The notes: generated from the sequence alone by a model not told the origin. Positions 1 through 5,445 are shown, numbered from the stretch's first letter. The stretch: 5,445 nt of DNA from Pseudomonadota bacterium (GCA_023427925.1 JAEYZS010000073.1:1-5445), one strand, 5' to 3'. Made by a program: numbers and translations.

Positions 1-1437
1 TCTATGATCTTTCAAGAGCCAATGACTTCGCTCAATCCCGTTTTCACTGTGGGTGATCAAATTGCTGAAACAATTCTTCTTCACCAAAACGTAACTAAAC
101 AAGAAGCTTACGAAAAAACTTTAGAACTCATGAATCAGGTGGGTATCCCCGATCCTGAAAAAAGAATCAAGTCCTACCCTCATGAGATGTCCGGCGGTCA
201 AAGACAAAGAATTATGATCGCAATGGCAATTGCGTGTAATCCAGCTCTTCTCATTGCCGATGAACCAACAACGGCTCTTGATGTTACTATTCAAAAACAA
301 ATTCTAGAGCTCTTAGCGGATCTTCAAAAAAAATATAAAATGAGTATGTTGTTCATCACTCATGACCTGGGTGTAATCGCAGACATCGCAGACGAAGTCG
401 TCGTCATGTATCGCGGTGACATTGTTGAAAAAGGAACAACCGAGCAAATCTTTAAAGATCCCAAGCATCCTTACACAAAAGGGCTACTTGCTTGCAGGCC
501 TTCACTCGAAAGAAATCCAGTTCGTTTACCGACAGTAAGTGATTTTATGACTGTCGACGGTAAAGAGAAAACTTTTGATGTTGCCGCTCACGCTCAGCAA
601 AAAGTTATTAAACCAATTACTGATGAACATCCTGTGTTGTTAGAACTTAACGACGTCAAGAAACATTTCCCGATCAAGGGTGGGATCTTTGGACGAGTGA
701 AATCTCACGTGAGAGCTGTCGATGGGGTTTCCTTGCAAGTGAGAAAAGGTCGGACCTTAGGACTCGTTGGCGAATCGGGATGCGGTAAATCCACTTTGGG
801 CCGCACTATTCTGAGGTTGATTGAGCCTACCGAAGGACAAATCAAATACAATGGCGTAGATATCCCTAGTCTAAATCAAAACGAACTTAGAAAATTGCGC
901 AGAAAAATGCAGATCATTTTCCAAGATCCCTATGCTTCTCTAAATCCGAGAATGACGATTGCTAGTGCGATCATGGAACCAATGGTAATCCACGGTCTTG
1001 GCAAAAACAAAGAAGAGCGCATGGAAATGGCATCGGCTCTTATGGATAAAGTGGGCCTCGATAGAAAGTTTTTAAATCGATATCCTCACGAATTCTCAGG
1101 CGGTCAACGACAAAGGATTTGCATTGCGAGAGCATTAGCGGTCCAACCTGACTTTATTGTCTGTGATGAGTCGGTCTCTGCACTCGACGTTTCTATTCAA
1201 GCTCAGATTTTGAATCTACTCTTAGATCTTCAAAAAGAAATGGATTTAACTTATATTTTCATCTCGCATGATCTCGCCGTTGTTAAGTTTATCGCGGACG
1301 AAGTTGCAGTGATGTACAATGGCAAAGTCGTTGAAAAAGCAGATGCGATCTCGATCTATGAAAATCCTCAACATGATTATACAAAGAAATTATTGAGTGC
1401 AATTCCAAAGGGAATTCCAAAATCACTTTCTCTATAA
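1..1437 (+). CDS. Peptide/nickel-type ABC importer ATPase, two fused nucleotide-binding domains (5' partial)
   Basis: This cytoplasmic ATPase would power an inner-membrane importer for di- or oligopeptides or a similar solute. The reading frame is open at base 1, and the visible part begins at the Q-loop of the first domain ([12 protein letters not shown]), so the first Walker A lies outside the window. The ATG at base 4 is internal and not the start. Numbering from that Met, domain 1 shows signature MSGGQ (62-66), Walker B LLIADEP (Asp86, Glu87), H-loop His120 and the HPYT motif (155-158) of the oligopeptide-transporter C-terminal region. A linker of about 50 residues leads to domain 2, with Walker [10 protein letters not shown] (256-264), Q-loop Gln307, signature FSGGQ (364-368), Walker B Asp388/Glu389, H-loop His422 and a variant HDYT (457-460). 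Both ATP sites look intact where visible. The fused layout resembles YejF or a DppD-DppF fusion, and the substrate cannot be told from this subunit. Partner permease and binding-protein genes, if adjacent, are upstream of the window. Family and fold are near certain. Confidence 0.95.
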   Translation, partial: SMIFQEPMTSLNPVFTVGDQIAETILLHQNVTKQEAYEKTLELMNQVGIPDPEKRIKSYPHEMSGGQRQRIMIAMAIACNPALLIADEPTTALDVTIQKQILELLADLQKKYKMSMLFITHDLGVIADIADEVVVMYRGDIVEKGTTEQIFKDPKHPYTKGLLACRPSLERNPVRLPTVSDFMTVDGKEKTFDVAAHAQQKVIKPITDEHPVLLELNDVKKHFPIKGGIFGRVKSHVRAVDGVSLQVRKGRTLGLVGESGCGKSTLGRTILRLIEPTEGQIKYNGVDIPSLNQNELRKLRRKMQIIFQDPYASLNPRMTIASAIMEPMVIHGLGKNKEERMEMASALMDKVGLDRKFLNRYPHEFSGGQRQRICIARALAVQPDFIVCDESVSALDVSIQAQILNLLLDLQKEMDLTYIFISHDLAVVKFIADEVAVMYNGKVVEKADAISIYENPQHDYTKKLLSAIPKGIPKSLSL

Positions 1438-1462
1438 AAGTATTTGGAACTTAATAATAAAG

Positions 1463-1496
1463 AAGCCAACCCAAAAGGTTGGCTTTTTCGTTTTTT
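1463..1496 (+). terminator. Intrinsic terminator after the ABC ATPase gene, possibly bidirectional
   Basis: A perfect 9-bp stem (AAGCCAACC at 1463-1471, GGTTGGCTT at 1477-1485) closes a 5-base CAAAA loop and runs into a T-rich tail, TTTCGTTTTTT. It begins 25 bases after the ABC stop codon. Read on the minus strand, the same stem is followed by TTCTTTATTATT, which is also T-rich, so it may also stop transcripts coming leftward from trxB and the response regulator. No better terminator is visible for that operon. Confidence 0.9.
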
Positions 1497-1580
1497 ATCT
1501 CTATTAAAAGTCTTAAAAAGGAGCGCCTATCTTTATTTCAAAACCATTAAAGAGATCTGGCTTACGAGAAGGCTTGTCTG

Positions 1581-1604
1581 CCATATCTAGCAAACTCGAT
1601 ATGG
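1581..1604. repeat. Imperfect inverted repeat downstream of the response regulator gene
   Basis: CCATATCTAG (1581-1590) and CTCGATATGG (1595-1604) are inverted repeats with 9 of 10 positions matching, separated by CAAA. The repeat starts 14 bases past the response regulator stop codon on the minus strand. No T-run follows it in either direction, so it is not a standard intrinsic terminator. It could be a stabilising 3' hairpin of the trxB-regulator mRNA or a chance repeat. The rest of the 1438-1618 gap holds only the terminator described separately. Confidence 0.4.
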
Positions 1605-1618
1605 TTGGGCAAATACAA

Positions 1619-2119
1619 TTACTTTTTCCCTTGTAACCTAAGAAGTGTCTCAACGGCTTTTTTTACTTTTTGAACCTCGAAAGGTTTTTTGATGTAGTCA
1701 TCTGCACCAACTTCAAAACCGCGTTTTACATCAAGCTCACTCGTCTTGCCTGACAAAAAGATGAGTGGAATTTTTTTGAGGTCCTCGTGTTCTTTTAAGA
1801 GCTTTGCAAGTTCGTAGCCGTTAAGCCATGGCAATCCAATATCTAAGATGATTAAATCAATCGGTGAATCATCCAAAACATCCGAGAGCTGGGTTCCATC
1901 AGCTGCGGCAATAACCCGGTATCCTTCTTTTTCGAATATGCGTCTCATTGCTGCGCGAATTGTTTCATCATCGTCGATTACGAGGATAGAGCGCGGCTCT
2001 TCCTTTTTTTGGACCTTCCTGAACTGATCGAGAGACACGACTTCTTCTTGAATCATTTTCTCTTTTGCGAGCTTTTCGATTTTTTCTATAAGCGACTTAG
2101 TATTGTTTTTTTTAGACAT
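1619..2119 (-). CDS. Single-domain response regulator (CheY-like receiver) with charged N-terminal extension
   Basis: This 166-residue protein is a phosphorylation-switched receiver with no DNA-binding or enzymatic output domain. The receiver spans about residues 44-163. The acidic pocket is in VIDDDETIR (Asp49, Asp50), the phospho-acceptor is Asp93 (LDIGLPWLNG), the switch Ser is Ser123 (FLSGKTS), and the conserved Lys is Lys145 in IKKPF. All key residues are present, so it should accept phosphate. Residues 1-43 are an extension rich in Lys (10) and Glu (7) and probably helical, which is unusual for a plain CheY-like protein. The ATG is supported by AGGA six bases upstream. It follows trxB by 23 bases on the same strand, which implies co-transcription. 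No histidine kinase is in the window. It probably signals by protein-protein contact, but target and stimulus are unknown. The fold is certain and the role is not. Confidence 0.93.
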   Translation of the reverse strand: MSKKNNTKSLIEKIEKLAKEKMIQEEVVSLDQFRKVQKKEEPRSILVIDDDETIRAAMRRIFEKEGYRVIAAADGTQLSDVLDDSPIDLIILDIGLPWLNGYELAKLLKEHEDLKKIPLIFLSGKTSELDVKRGFEVGADDYIKKPFEVQKVKKAVETLLRLQGKK

Positions 2120-2141
2120 CCCTGATCCTAACTTGGCCTAT

Positions 2142-2153
2142 ATCACATGTGAT
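2142..2153. repeat. Perfect 12-bp palindrome ATCACATGTGAT at the trxB stop codon
   Basis: The sequence equals its own reverse complement and covers the last codons and stop (TGA) of trxB, 22 bases before the response regulator start. It is too compact to form an RNA hairpin with a loop, so any role would be as a binding site for a dimeric protein. Its half-sites are inverted relative to the CRP consensus (TGTGA-N6-TCACA). It also encodes the C-terminal His-Met of TrxB, so chance is quite possible. Confidence 0.35.
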
Positions 2154-3081
2154 TTTTTTCAAGCCATCTTTCTGCATCGATTGCGGCCATACATCCTGTA
2201 CCTGCTGCAGTAACTGCTTGTCTATAGACATGATCTTGCACGTCTCCGCACGCAAAGACACCGTCTATATTAGTGTATGTTGAATCAGGTTTTGTAATGA
2301 GATAACCCGTTTCATTCATATCTAATTGTCCTTTAAAAATATCTGTATTTGGTTTGTGACCGATAGCTATGAAAAGCCCTTCGACTTTAAGCTCAGATAT
2401 TGATCCATCTTTTGTGTCTTTGATTTTTACCCAACGAACAATGCGATCTCCGCCTACTTCATCCACTTCCTTGTTCCAATGAACAACGATCTTTTCGTGA
2501 TTTAAAACTCTTTCCGCCATAATCTTAGATGCGCGGAACGAATCGCGTCTGTGAAGTACATGAACCTTTGTCGCATATCTTGTAAGGAACAAAGCTTCTT
2601 CCATTGCGGTATCACCGCCTCCTACAATTGCAACTTCGACATTCTTAAAGAACGCACCATCGCAAGTCGCACAGGCCGAAACACCTTTACCCCAGAATTG
2701 TTTTTCTGATGGGATATTGAGAAGCTTTGCTGTCGCACCTGTGGAGACGATGACTGTTTGCGCTTGATATTCTTTGCCATTGGACCAAACTTTAAATGGG
2801 CGCTTCGAGAAATCCACTTTCTCTACCATTTGAGAAATCATTTTTGTACCGAATCTCTCAGCTTGTTTTCTGAAGACTTGCATCATCTCTGGCCCCATCA
2901 CACCTTCGGCAAACCCTGGATAGTTTTCAACATCCGTTGTAGTCATAAGTTGTCCGCCCGGCTGATCTCCTTCAAATAATAGCGGCGATAAATTCGCACG
3001 AGAGGTATAGATTGCGGCCGTATAACCTGCTGGCCCTGAACCGATAATAATTACTTTTTCTATATTGTTAGTTTCGCTCAT
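2143..3081 (-). CDS. trxB: Thioredoxin reductase (NADPH, FAD-dependent)
   Basis: TrxB moves electrons from NADPH through FAD and a redox disulfide to thioredoxin in the cytoplasm, supporting ribonucleotide reduction and disulfide repair. At 312 residues it has the normal length of the bacterial low-molecular-weight enzyme. The FAD-binding motif GSGPAG is at 14-19, followed by PGGQLM (41-46) and the ENYPGF segment. The active site is Cys137-Ala-Thr-Cys140 followed by Asp. The NADPH domain has GGGDTA (154-159) and the HRRDSFRAS loop (177-185), whose arginines fit a preference for NADPH over NADH. The C-terminal FAD motif is GVFACGDV (274-281), with RQAVTAAGTG after it. The ATG has AAGGA five bases upstream. 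It is the first gene of a leftward unit with the response regulator and is divergent from the ferredoxin gene. All hallmark residues are present, so a flavodoxin/ferredoxin-NADP reductase paralogue without CxxC is excluded. Confidence 0.97.
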   Translation of the reverse strand: MSETNNIEKVIIIGSGPAGYTAAIYTSRANLSPLLFEGDQPGGQLMTTTDVENYPGFAEGVMGPEMMQVFRKQAERFGTKMISQMVEKVDFSKRPFKVWSNGKEYQAQTVIVSTGATAKLLNIPSEKQFWGKGVSACATCDGAFFKNVEVAIVGGGDTAMEEALFLTRYATKVHVLHRRDSFRASKIMAERVLNHEKIVVHWNKEVDEVGGDRIVRWVKIKDTKDGSISELKVEGLFIAIGHKPNTDIFKGQLDMNETGYLITKPDSTYTNIDGVFACGDVQDHVYRQAVTAAGTGCMAAIDAERWLEKNHM

Positions 3082-3096
3082 AAATTTCCTTACTGT

Positions 3097-3124
3097 TAAT
3101 TAGGAATACATTAGCAAATATCAA
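3097..3124 (-). promoter_or_regulatory. Candidate sigma70-type promoter for trxB and the response regulator
   Basis: Read on the minus strand, TTGATA (3119-3124) and TAATTA (3097-3102) are separated by 16 bases. Transcription would begin about 10 bases before the trxB ATG, just ahead of or at its AAGGA ribosome site, giving a very short leader. The hexamers match the consensus only partly and the region is A+T-rich, so such matches arise easily by chance. A promoter somewhere in 3082-3212 is required by the divergent gene order. Confidence 0.3.
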
Positions 3125-3178
3125 CCCAACATACAAAGTTTTGCGCAGCGATTTTAAGCCAAAAAGTAGACCGAATTG

Positions 3179-3207
3179 TTGACTCATCCGGCCATTATCC
3201 TCAATAT
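3179..3207 (+). promoter_or_regulatory. Candidate promoter for the ferredoxin, implying a leaderless mRNA
   Basis: TTGACT (3179-3184) matches five of six bases of the sigma70 -35 box. At a 17-base spacing lies CAATAT (3202-3207), a weak -10 box that keeps the important second A and last T. A start 6 or so bases downstream would fall at or next to the ATG at 3213. This fits the lack of any Shine-Dalgarno sequence there. The -10 match is poor, so the exact boxes are uncertain. Confidence 0.35.
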
Positions 3208-3212
3208 ATGCT

Positions 3213-3500
3213 ATGCCTAAAATCACGTTCGCAAAAAGCGGTAAAGTCATTGAAGTTCCTCATGGGGCTAATCTGTTTCAGATCTTAAATGAGATGGGCA
3301 TTCCAGTGGCATCTTCATGTGGAGGGGAAGGGGTCTGCATCAAGTGCATGGTGAAAGTCATCGAAGGACGTGAAAACCTTTCCCCTGAAGGTGACCTTGA
3401 AATAGACATGAAGGAAATCCATGATGCACCATCCGGCCAACGCATGAGCTGCCAAACAGAAGTGCATGGCGATATCACGATTGATACTGACTACTGGTAA
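3213..3500 (+). CDS. [2Fe-2S] ferredoxin, adrenodoxin/Isc-like cysteine spacing
   Basis: This small electron carrier of 95 residues has a beta-grasp ferredoxin fold. The cluster ligands are Cys36, Cys42, Cys45 and Cys80, spaced C-x5-C-x2-C-x34-C. This is the adrenodoxin or Fdx-like pattern rather than the C-x4-C-x2-C of plant photosynthetic ferredoxins; the glycine-rich loop SCGGEGVC resembles the ferredoxin domains of NADH-linked reductases too. The cluster loop is followed by an NLSPEGDLE stretch and the closing motif RMSCQTEVHGDITI. It has no signal peptide and should be cytoplasmic. Its redox partner is unknown. No isc or hsc genes are nearby, so a role in iron-sulfur assembly is not supported by context. 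The ATG at 3213 is the only usable start, since an in-frame stop lies at 3180-3182 and no ATG, GTG or TTG comes between. No Shine-Dalgarno sequence precedes it. It is divergent from trxB, which suggests but does not prove shared redox control. Confidence 0.93.
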   Translation: MPKITFAKSGKVIEVPHGANLFQILNEMGIPVASSCGGEGVCIKCMVKVIEGRENLSPEGDLEIDMKEIHDAPSGQRMSCQTEVHGDITIDTDYW

Positions 3501-3530
3501 TCCGGTATCCGAACCTTTAAATCCGACTCT

Positions 3531-3559
3531 CGAATTCAATCCACCTCCATTGCAATTCG
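3531..3559 (+). other. Imperfect hairpin after the ferredoxin gene, loop CCACCTCC
   Basis: The left arm CGAATTCAAT (3531-3540) pairs with the right arm ATTGCAATTCG (3549-3559) over 10 base pairs, with one bulged C at 3553 and an 8-base loop CCACCTCC (3541-3548). It lies 30 bases after the ferredoxin stop. No T-tract follows, so it is not a typical intrinsic terminator. It may protect or mark the 3' end of the ferredoxin mRNA. The loop contains CACCTCC, the anti-Shine-Dalgarno core of 16S rRNA. The remainder of the 3501-3638 gap shows only a candidate promoter, a ribosome site and a small 5-bp stem (AACCT at 3605-3609 with AGGTT at 3614-3618). Confidence 0.45.
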
Positions 3560-3593
3560 CTGGCTTTAAAGGCTTCCTTATCCTTTGCATATC

Positions 3594-3622
3594 TTTACAT
3601 CACGAACCTCAAAAGGTTTAAA
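3594..3622 (+). promoter_or_regulatory. Weak candidate promoter for the lipoprotein gene
   Basis: TTTACA (3594-3599, five of six -35 bases) and TTTAAA (3617-3622, four of six -10 bases) stand 17 bases apart. The start would fall close to the Shine-Dalgarno sequence at 3629, leaving little leader. Read-through from the ferredoxin gene is an alternative, because no clear terminator separates the two. Confidence 0.25.
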
Positions 3623-3628
3623 CGTAAT

Positions 3629-3633
3629 GGGAG
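3629..3633 (+). promoter_or_regulatory. Ribosome binding site GGGAG fixing the lipoprotein start
   Basis: GGGAG ends five bases before the ATG at 3639. It decides between three in-frame ATGs at 3585, 3627 and 3639. Only the last has both a well-spaced Shine-Dalgarno sequence and a signal peptide that begins right at the Met (MKNLFLL). Confidence 0.8.
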
Positions 3634-3638
3634 ATATT

Positions 3639-4808
3639 ATGAAAAATTTATTTTTATTAGCAACTATAGGCGCCATTTTTACTGCCTGTGGAGAATCACA
3701 AAAAGAAGATACATGGGAGGCGCCGCAATTAAAGATTCTTCGATTGGATAACTCAGGCAAAGCTTCAACTCTTGAGAATACTGACGTGATATTTCCAACC
3801 GATAGAGTTTATTTCGAGGATCCACAAGCTCATTCTATCGAATCTAACGTTCGTTGTTCTACACAAAATAAAAGCATCGAAGAAAAGAAGACGTTCCAAA
3901 ATAATTTTGTCATTGTAAGGGATACCTTGCCTGTGAAAGCAACTCTCTTTGATGACTCTATAATCTGCCAAATCAAAATCACACTCAAAAATCAAAAAGG
4001 CTCTAGCAAACTCTATCAATTGCTAGATAAGAAGGTTGACCTCAGCAAGATTTCTCCTGAAATTAAAATACCGGACCGGGTTTATTATTCAGAATTTTCA
4101 AAGGTGTTTATTAACGGCACTAAACCCTACGATGTCCTAAACTTGGTCTGTGAAAATCTCCATGCAAGTTTTCAAGTTATCGAAAACTCTTCACCCACTC
4201 TCGAAAATTTGGCCTATCGAGATGAAGTTCCCCACAAGGACATCGATATAAGACAATACAGTCCATATCAGACTTGCAGGGTGACTCATAATCAAGACTC
4301 TAAATTGCTAATCTCTAATAAATTTGAGATACGATTTGAAAAGTTGAGCCCAAGCTATAAAGCACAAATCCGCTCTGACAACAGGCATGGCGGAAGACTC
4401 ATAGTCTATGAATTGAATCTTTCAAACCCACACAATGTCCCTATTACTGTTGCATTTAATAGAAACATTAAAGTTATTCCATTTCGGATTCGAACACAGT
4501 TCTCAAATCGCGAGTTTGACGGCGTTGCCCGTTACCACAATTCACAGGAAGAAATTGCATTCGCAATGAATGGCAATTCCAAGCTTGTTGAAAGAGGGCA
4601 CATCACAATAGTTCACATTTTACCGGGAGAAGAGTTTCTTCTTACAGGATATCGAGACGTTGGGAGCTGTGATGATCGACGATGTGTTTACTCAGAAGCC
4701 GATCGCAGCCATCTTCCTATATTTGATCTGAAGTATAACTATAGAAGCCTAGAGGAAATTGCACAAGCAAAGGAATTAAAACTGCTAGATCAAACTTCAG
4801 TGAACTAA
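3639..4808 (+). CDS. Predicted lipoprotein of unknown function with two tandem Cys-pair beta domains
   Basis: I do not recognise this 389-residue protein. It begins with a short lipoprotein signal peptide: one Lys, a hydrophobic stretch, then a lipobox ending IFTAC, which places the lipidated cysteine at residue 17. The next residues are Gly-Glu-Ser, with no Asp at +2, so in an E. coli-like system the outer membrane is the likelier site. The mature part has six more cysteines: 73, 110, 171, 213, 344 and 349. Residues 55-140 and 146-231 look like two copies of one domain. Each starts with DRVY (55-58, 146-149), then has a Cys 18-25 residues later (VRC, LVC) and a second Cys 37-42 residues after that (IICQI, TCRV), in alternating hydrophobic strands. 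This suggests Ig-like beta sandwiches with one disulfide each. Residues 236-389 form a third, different beta-rich part with the close pair Cys344/Cys349. The earlier ATG at 3585 would put 18 polar residues before the signal and is rejected. The gene is co-directional with the ferredoxin and overlaps trmB tail-to-tail. Confidence 0.85.
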   Translation: MKNLFLLATIGAIFTACGESQKEDTWEAPQLKILRLDNSGKASTLENTDVIFPTDRVYFEDPQAHSIESNVRCSTQNKSIEEKKTFQNNFVIVRDTLPVKATLFDDSIICQIKITLKNQKGSSKLYQLLDKKVDLSKISPEIKIPDRVYYSEFSKVFINGTKPYDVLNLVCENLHASFQVIENSSPTLENLAYRDEVPHKDIDIRQYSPYQTCRVTHNQDSKLLISNKFEIRFEKLSPSYKAQIRSDNRHGGRLIVYELNLSNPHNVPITVAFNRNIKVIPFRIRTQFSNREFDGVARYHNSQEEIAFAMNGNSKLVERGHITIVHILPGEEFLLTGYRDVGSCDDRRCVYSEADRSHLPIFDLKYNYRSLEEIAQAKELKLLDQTSVN

Positions 4809-5445
4809 TTACGAGCACAGCGGACGAGGTTGGTTTTGATGCCTTTTCTCGTCCAGAGTTTTTCAAAGTGAGTTTGGAAATTTTCTTGAGCCCATTCAGA
4901 AGAGTGAAGATCATTTGTCAGTCTTTCGATTTTGTAAGGGCTCTTTTTTAGCCTTTCTACTGTCCACTCAAAATATTCGAGATTGTCCGACTTAAACTCT
5001 AAGAATGTTCCAGGTTTTTGAATTTCAAATAATGTGTGCAAGAAATCGAGCTGAATCAATCTGTTCTTGTGATGACGTTTCTTAGGCCACGGATCTGGGA
5101 AGTAAATGTAAGTATTGTCCACTTCTCCGGGATTAAAGATCTTATCAATTAAAGTCGCGTGCATACGCACACCGCGAACATTAATGCAGCCGAGAGAATC
5201 TGCTCGCTTTAGGGTTTGATGCAAACATTTGTACTTAATTTCTAACCCCACCAAGGTGCGATTCGGGTTTTGAAAGCAGTGATGAGCAAAAAAGAATCCG
5301 TTACCGGTTCCAATTTCAAGATCTAGCGGCGTTTCCTCAGAAACTTTAAAAACCTCACTTCTCCAGCGACCTTTCATTTCTGCTGCGGGCTCAAAATCAA
5401 AATAAATGCCTTTAAGCTCATCACGGAGTTTTAAAAGATAAGGAT
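4805..5445 (-). CDS. trmB: tRNA (guanine-N7)-methyltransferase TrmB (5' partial)
   Basis: TrmB uses S-adenosylmethionine to methylate N7 of G46 in the variable loop of many tRNAs in the cytoplasm. The frame is open to the window edge, so the start lies beyond base 5445. The Met at 5377 is internal: 22 further codons upstream (PYLLKLRDELKG, then a segment ending DFEPAAE) read into KGRW, as the family does before its SAM site. Numbering from that Met, the SAM-binding motif is LDLEIGTGNG (18-27), the acidic strand end is VGLEIKYK (43-50), the catalytic/tRNA motif is YFPDPWPKKRHHKNR (92-106), and the C-terminal tRNA-contact segment is EKLWTRKGI (172-180). The FPDPWPKKRH form and the KGRW lead-in look closer to the Bacillus-type TrmB than to the E. 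coli form. About 212 residues are visible and probably only a short N-terminal piece is missing. The stop codon TAG (4807-4805) interlocks with the TAA of the lipoprotein gene. The identification is firm. Confidence 0.95.
   Translation of the reverse strand, partial: PYLLKLRDELKGIYFDFEPAAEMKGRWRSEVFKVSEETPLDLEIGTGNGFFFAHHCFQNPNRTLVGLEIKYKCLHQTLKRADSLGCINVRGVRMHATLIDKIFNPGEVDNTYIYFPDPWPKKRHHKNRLIQLDFLHTLFEIQKPGTFLEFKSDNLEYFEWTVERLKKSPYKIERLTNDLHSSEWAQENFQTHFEKLWTRKGIKTNLVRCARN

Noticed and set aside
2142..2153. CRP-type binding site
   Set aside because: The half-sites are in the opposite order to TGTGA-N6-TCACA and have no spacer, so the CRP consensus is not met.
2758..2979. Plus-strand frame of 73 codons inside trxB
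   Set aside because: It is antisense to the conserved FAD-domain coding of trxB and has no motif of its own.
3068..3250. Minus-strand frame across the trxB-ferredoxin intergenic region
   Set aside because: It would overlap both the trxB start and the ferredoxin start and occupy the only promoter space; its ribosome site is absent.
3315..3590. Minus-strand reading frame of 91 codons opposite the ferredoxin gene
   Set aside because: It is antisense to a clear four-cysteine ferredoxin, lacks a ribosome site and has no recognisable motif; it is a shadow frame.
3605..3618. Terminator hairpin AACCT/AGGTT before the lipoprotein
   Set aside because: The stem is only 5 bp and is followed by TTAAACG, not a T-run; it is too weak to call.
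3585..3638. Longer N-terminus for the lipoprotein (ATG at 3585 or 3627)
   Set aside because: These starts lack a well-spaced ribosome site and would put polar residues ahead of a signal peptide that begins naturally at 3639.
3765..4019. Minus-strand frame of 84 codons inside the lipoprotein gene
   Set aside because: It is antisense to a longer, well-started lipoprotein gene and shows no domain or start signal.
4717..4914. Minus-strand frame across the lipoprotein/trmB junction
   Set aside because: It overlaps the firm C-terminal coding of both genes in another frame, with no independent support.

Overview
The window is ordinary Gram-negative bacterial chromosome, densely coded and somewhat A+T-leaning. 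It holds six genes; the first and last run off the window edges. A lipoprotein with a signal peptidase II signal, an adrenodoxin-type ferredoxin and a stand-alone receiver-domain response regulator point to a didermal (outer-membrane) bacterium. The overall style would suit a Bdellovibrio-like predator or a relative, but this is an impression from the proteins and no search was possible. No rRNA, tRNA, CRISPR array, insertion sequence or prophage signal is visible.

Layout. (1) Bases 1-1437, plus strand: the 3' part of a peptide/nickel-type ABC importer ATPase with two fused nucleotide-binding domains, followed by a strong intrinsic terminator (1463-1496). (2) Bases 1619-3081, minus strand: trxB (thioredoxin reductase) and, 23 bases further on, a single-domain response regulator with a charged N-terminal extension. 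These two very probably form one operon that converges on the ABC gene. (3) Bases 3082-3212: a divergent intergenic region that must hold promoters for trxB (leftward) and a small [2Fe-2S] ferredoxin (rightward). The ferredoxin has no visible Shine-Dalgarno sequence and may be leaderless. (4) Bases 3213-4808, plus strand: the ferredoxin, a 138-base gap with an imperfect hairpin, then a 389-residue lipoprotein of unknown function that appears to contain two tandem cysteine-pair beta domains. (5) Bases 4805-5445, minus strand: trmB (tRNA m7G46 methyltransferase), tail-to-tail with the lipoprotein and overlapping it by 4 bases. Its start lies beyond the right edge.

TrxB and the ferredoxin are both redox proteins and share a divergent control region, so joint regulation is possible though not shown. 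The response regulator probably shares the trxB mRNA, with no kinase in the window. The ABC ATPase and TrmB look unrelated to these. I see no convincing new multi-gene system. The least explained items are the lipoprotein, the hairpin whose loop matches the anti-Shine-Dalgarno core, the possibly leaderless ferredoxin, and the trxB-response regulator pairing.
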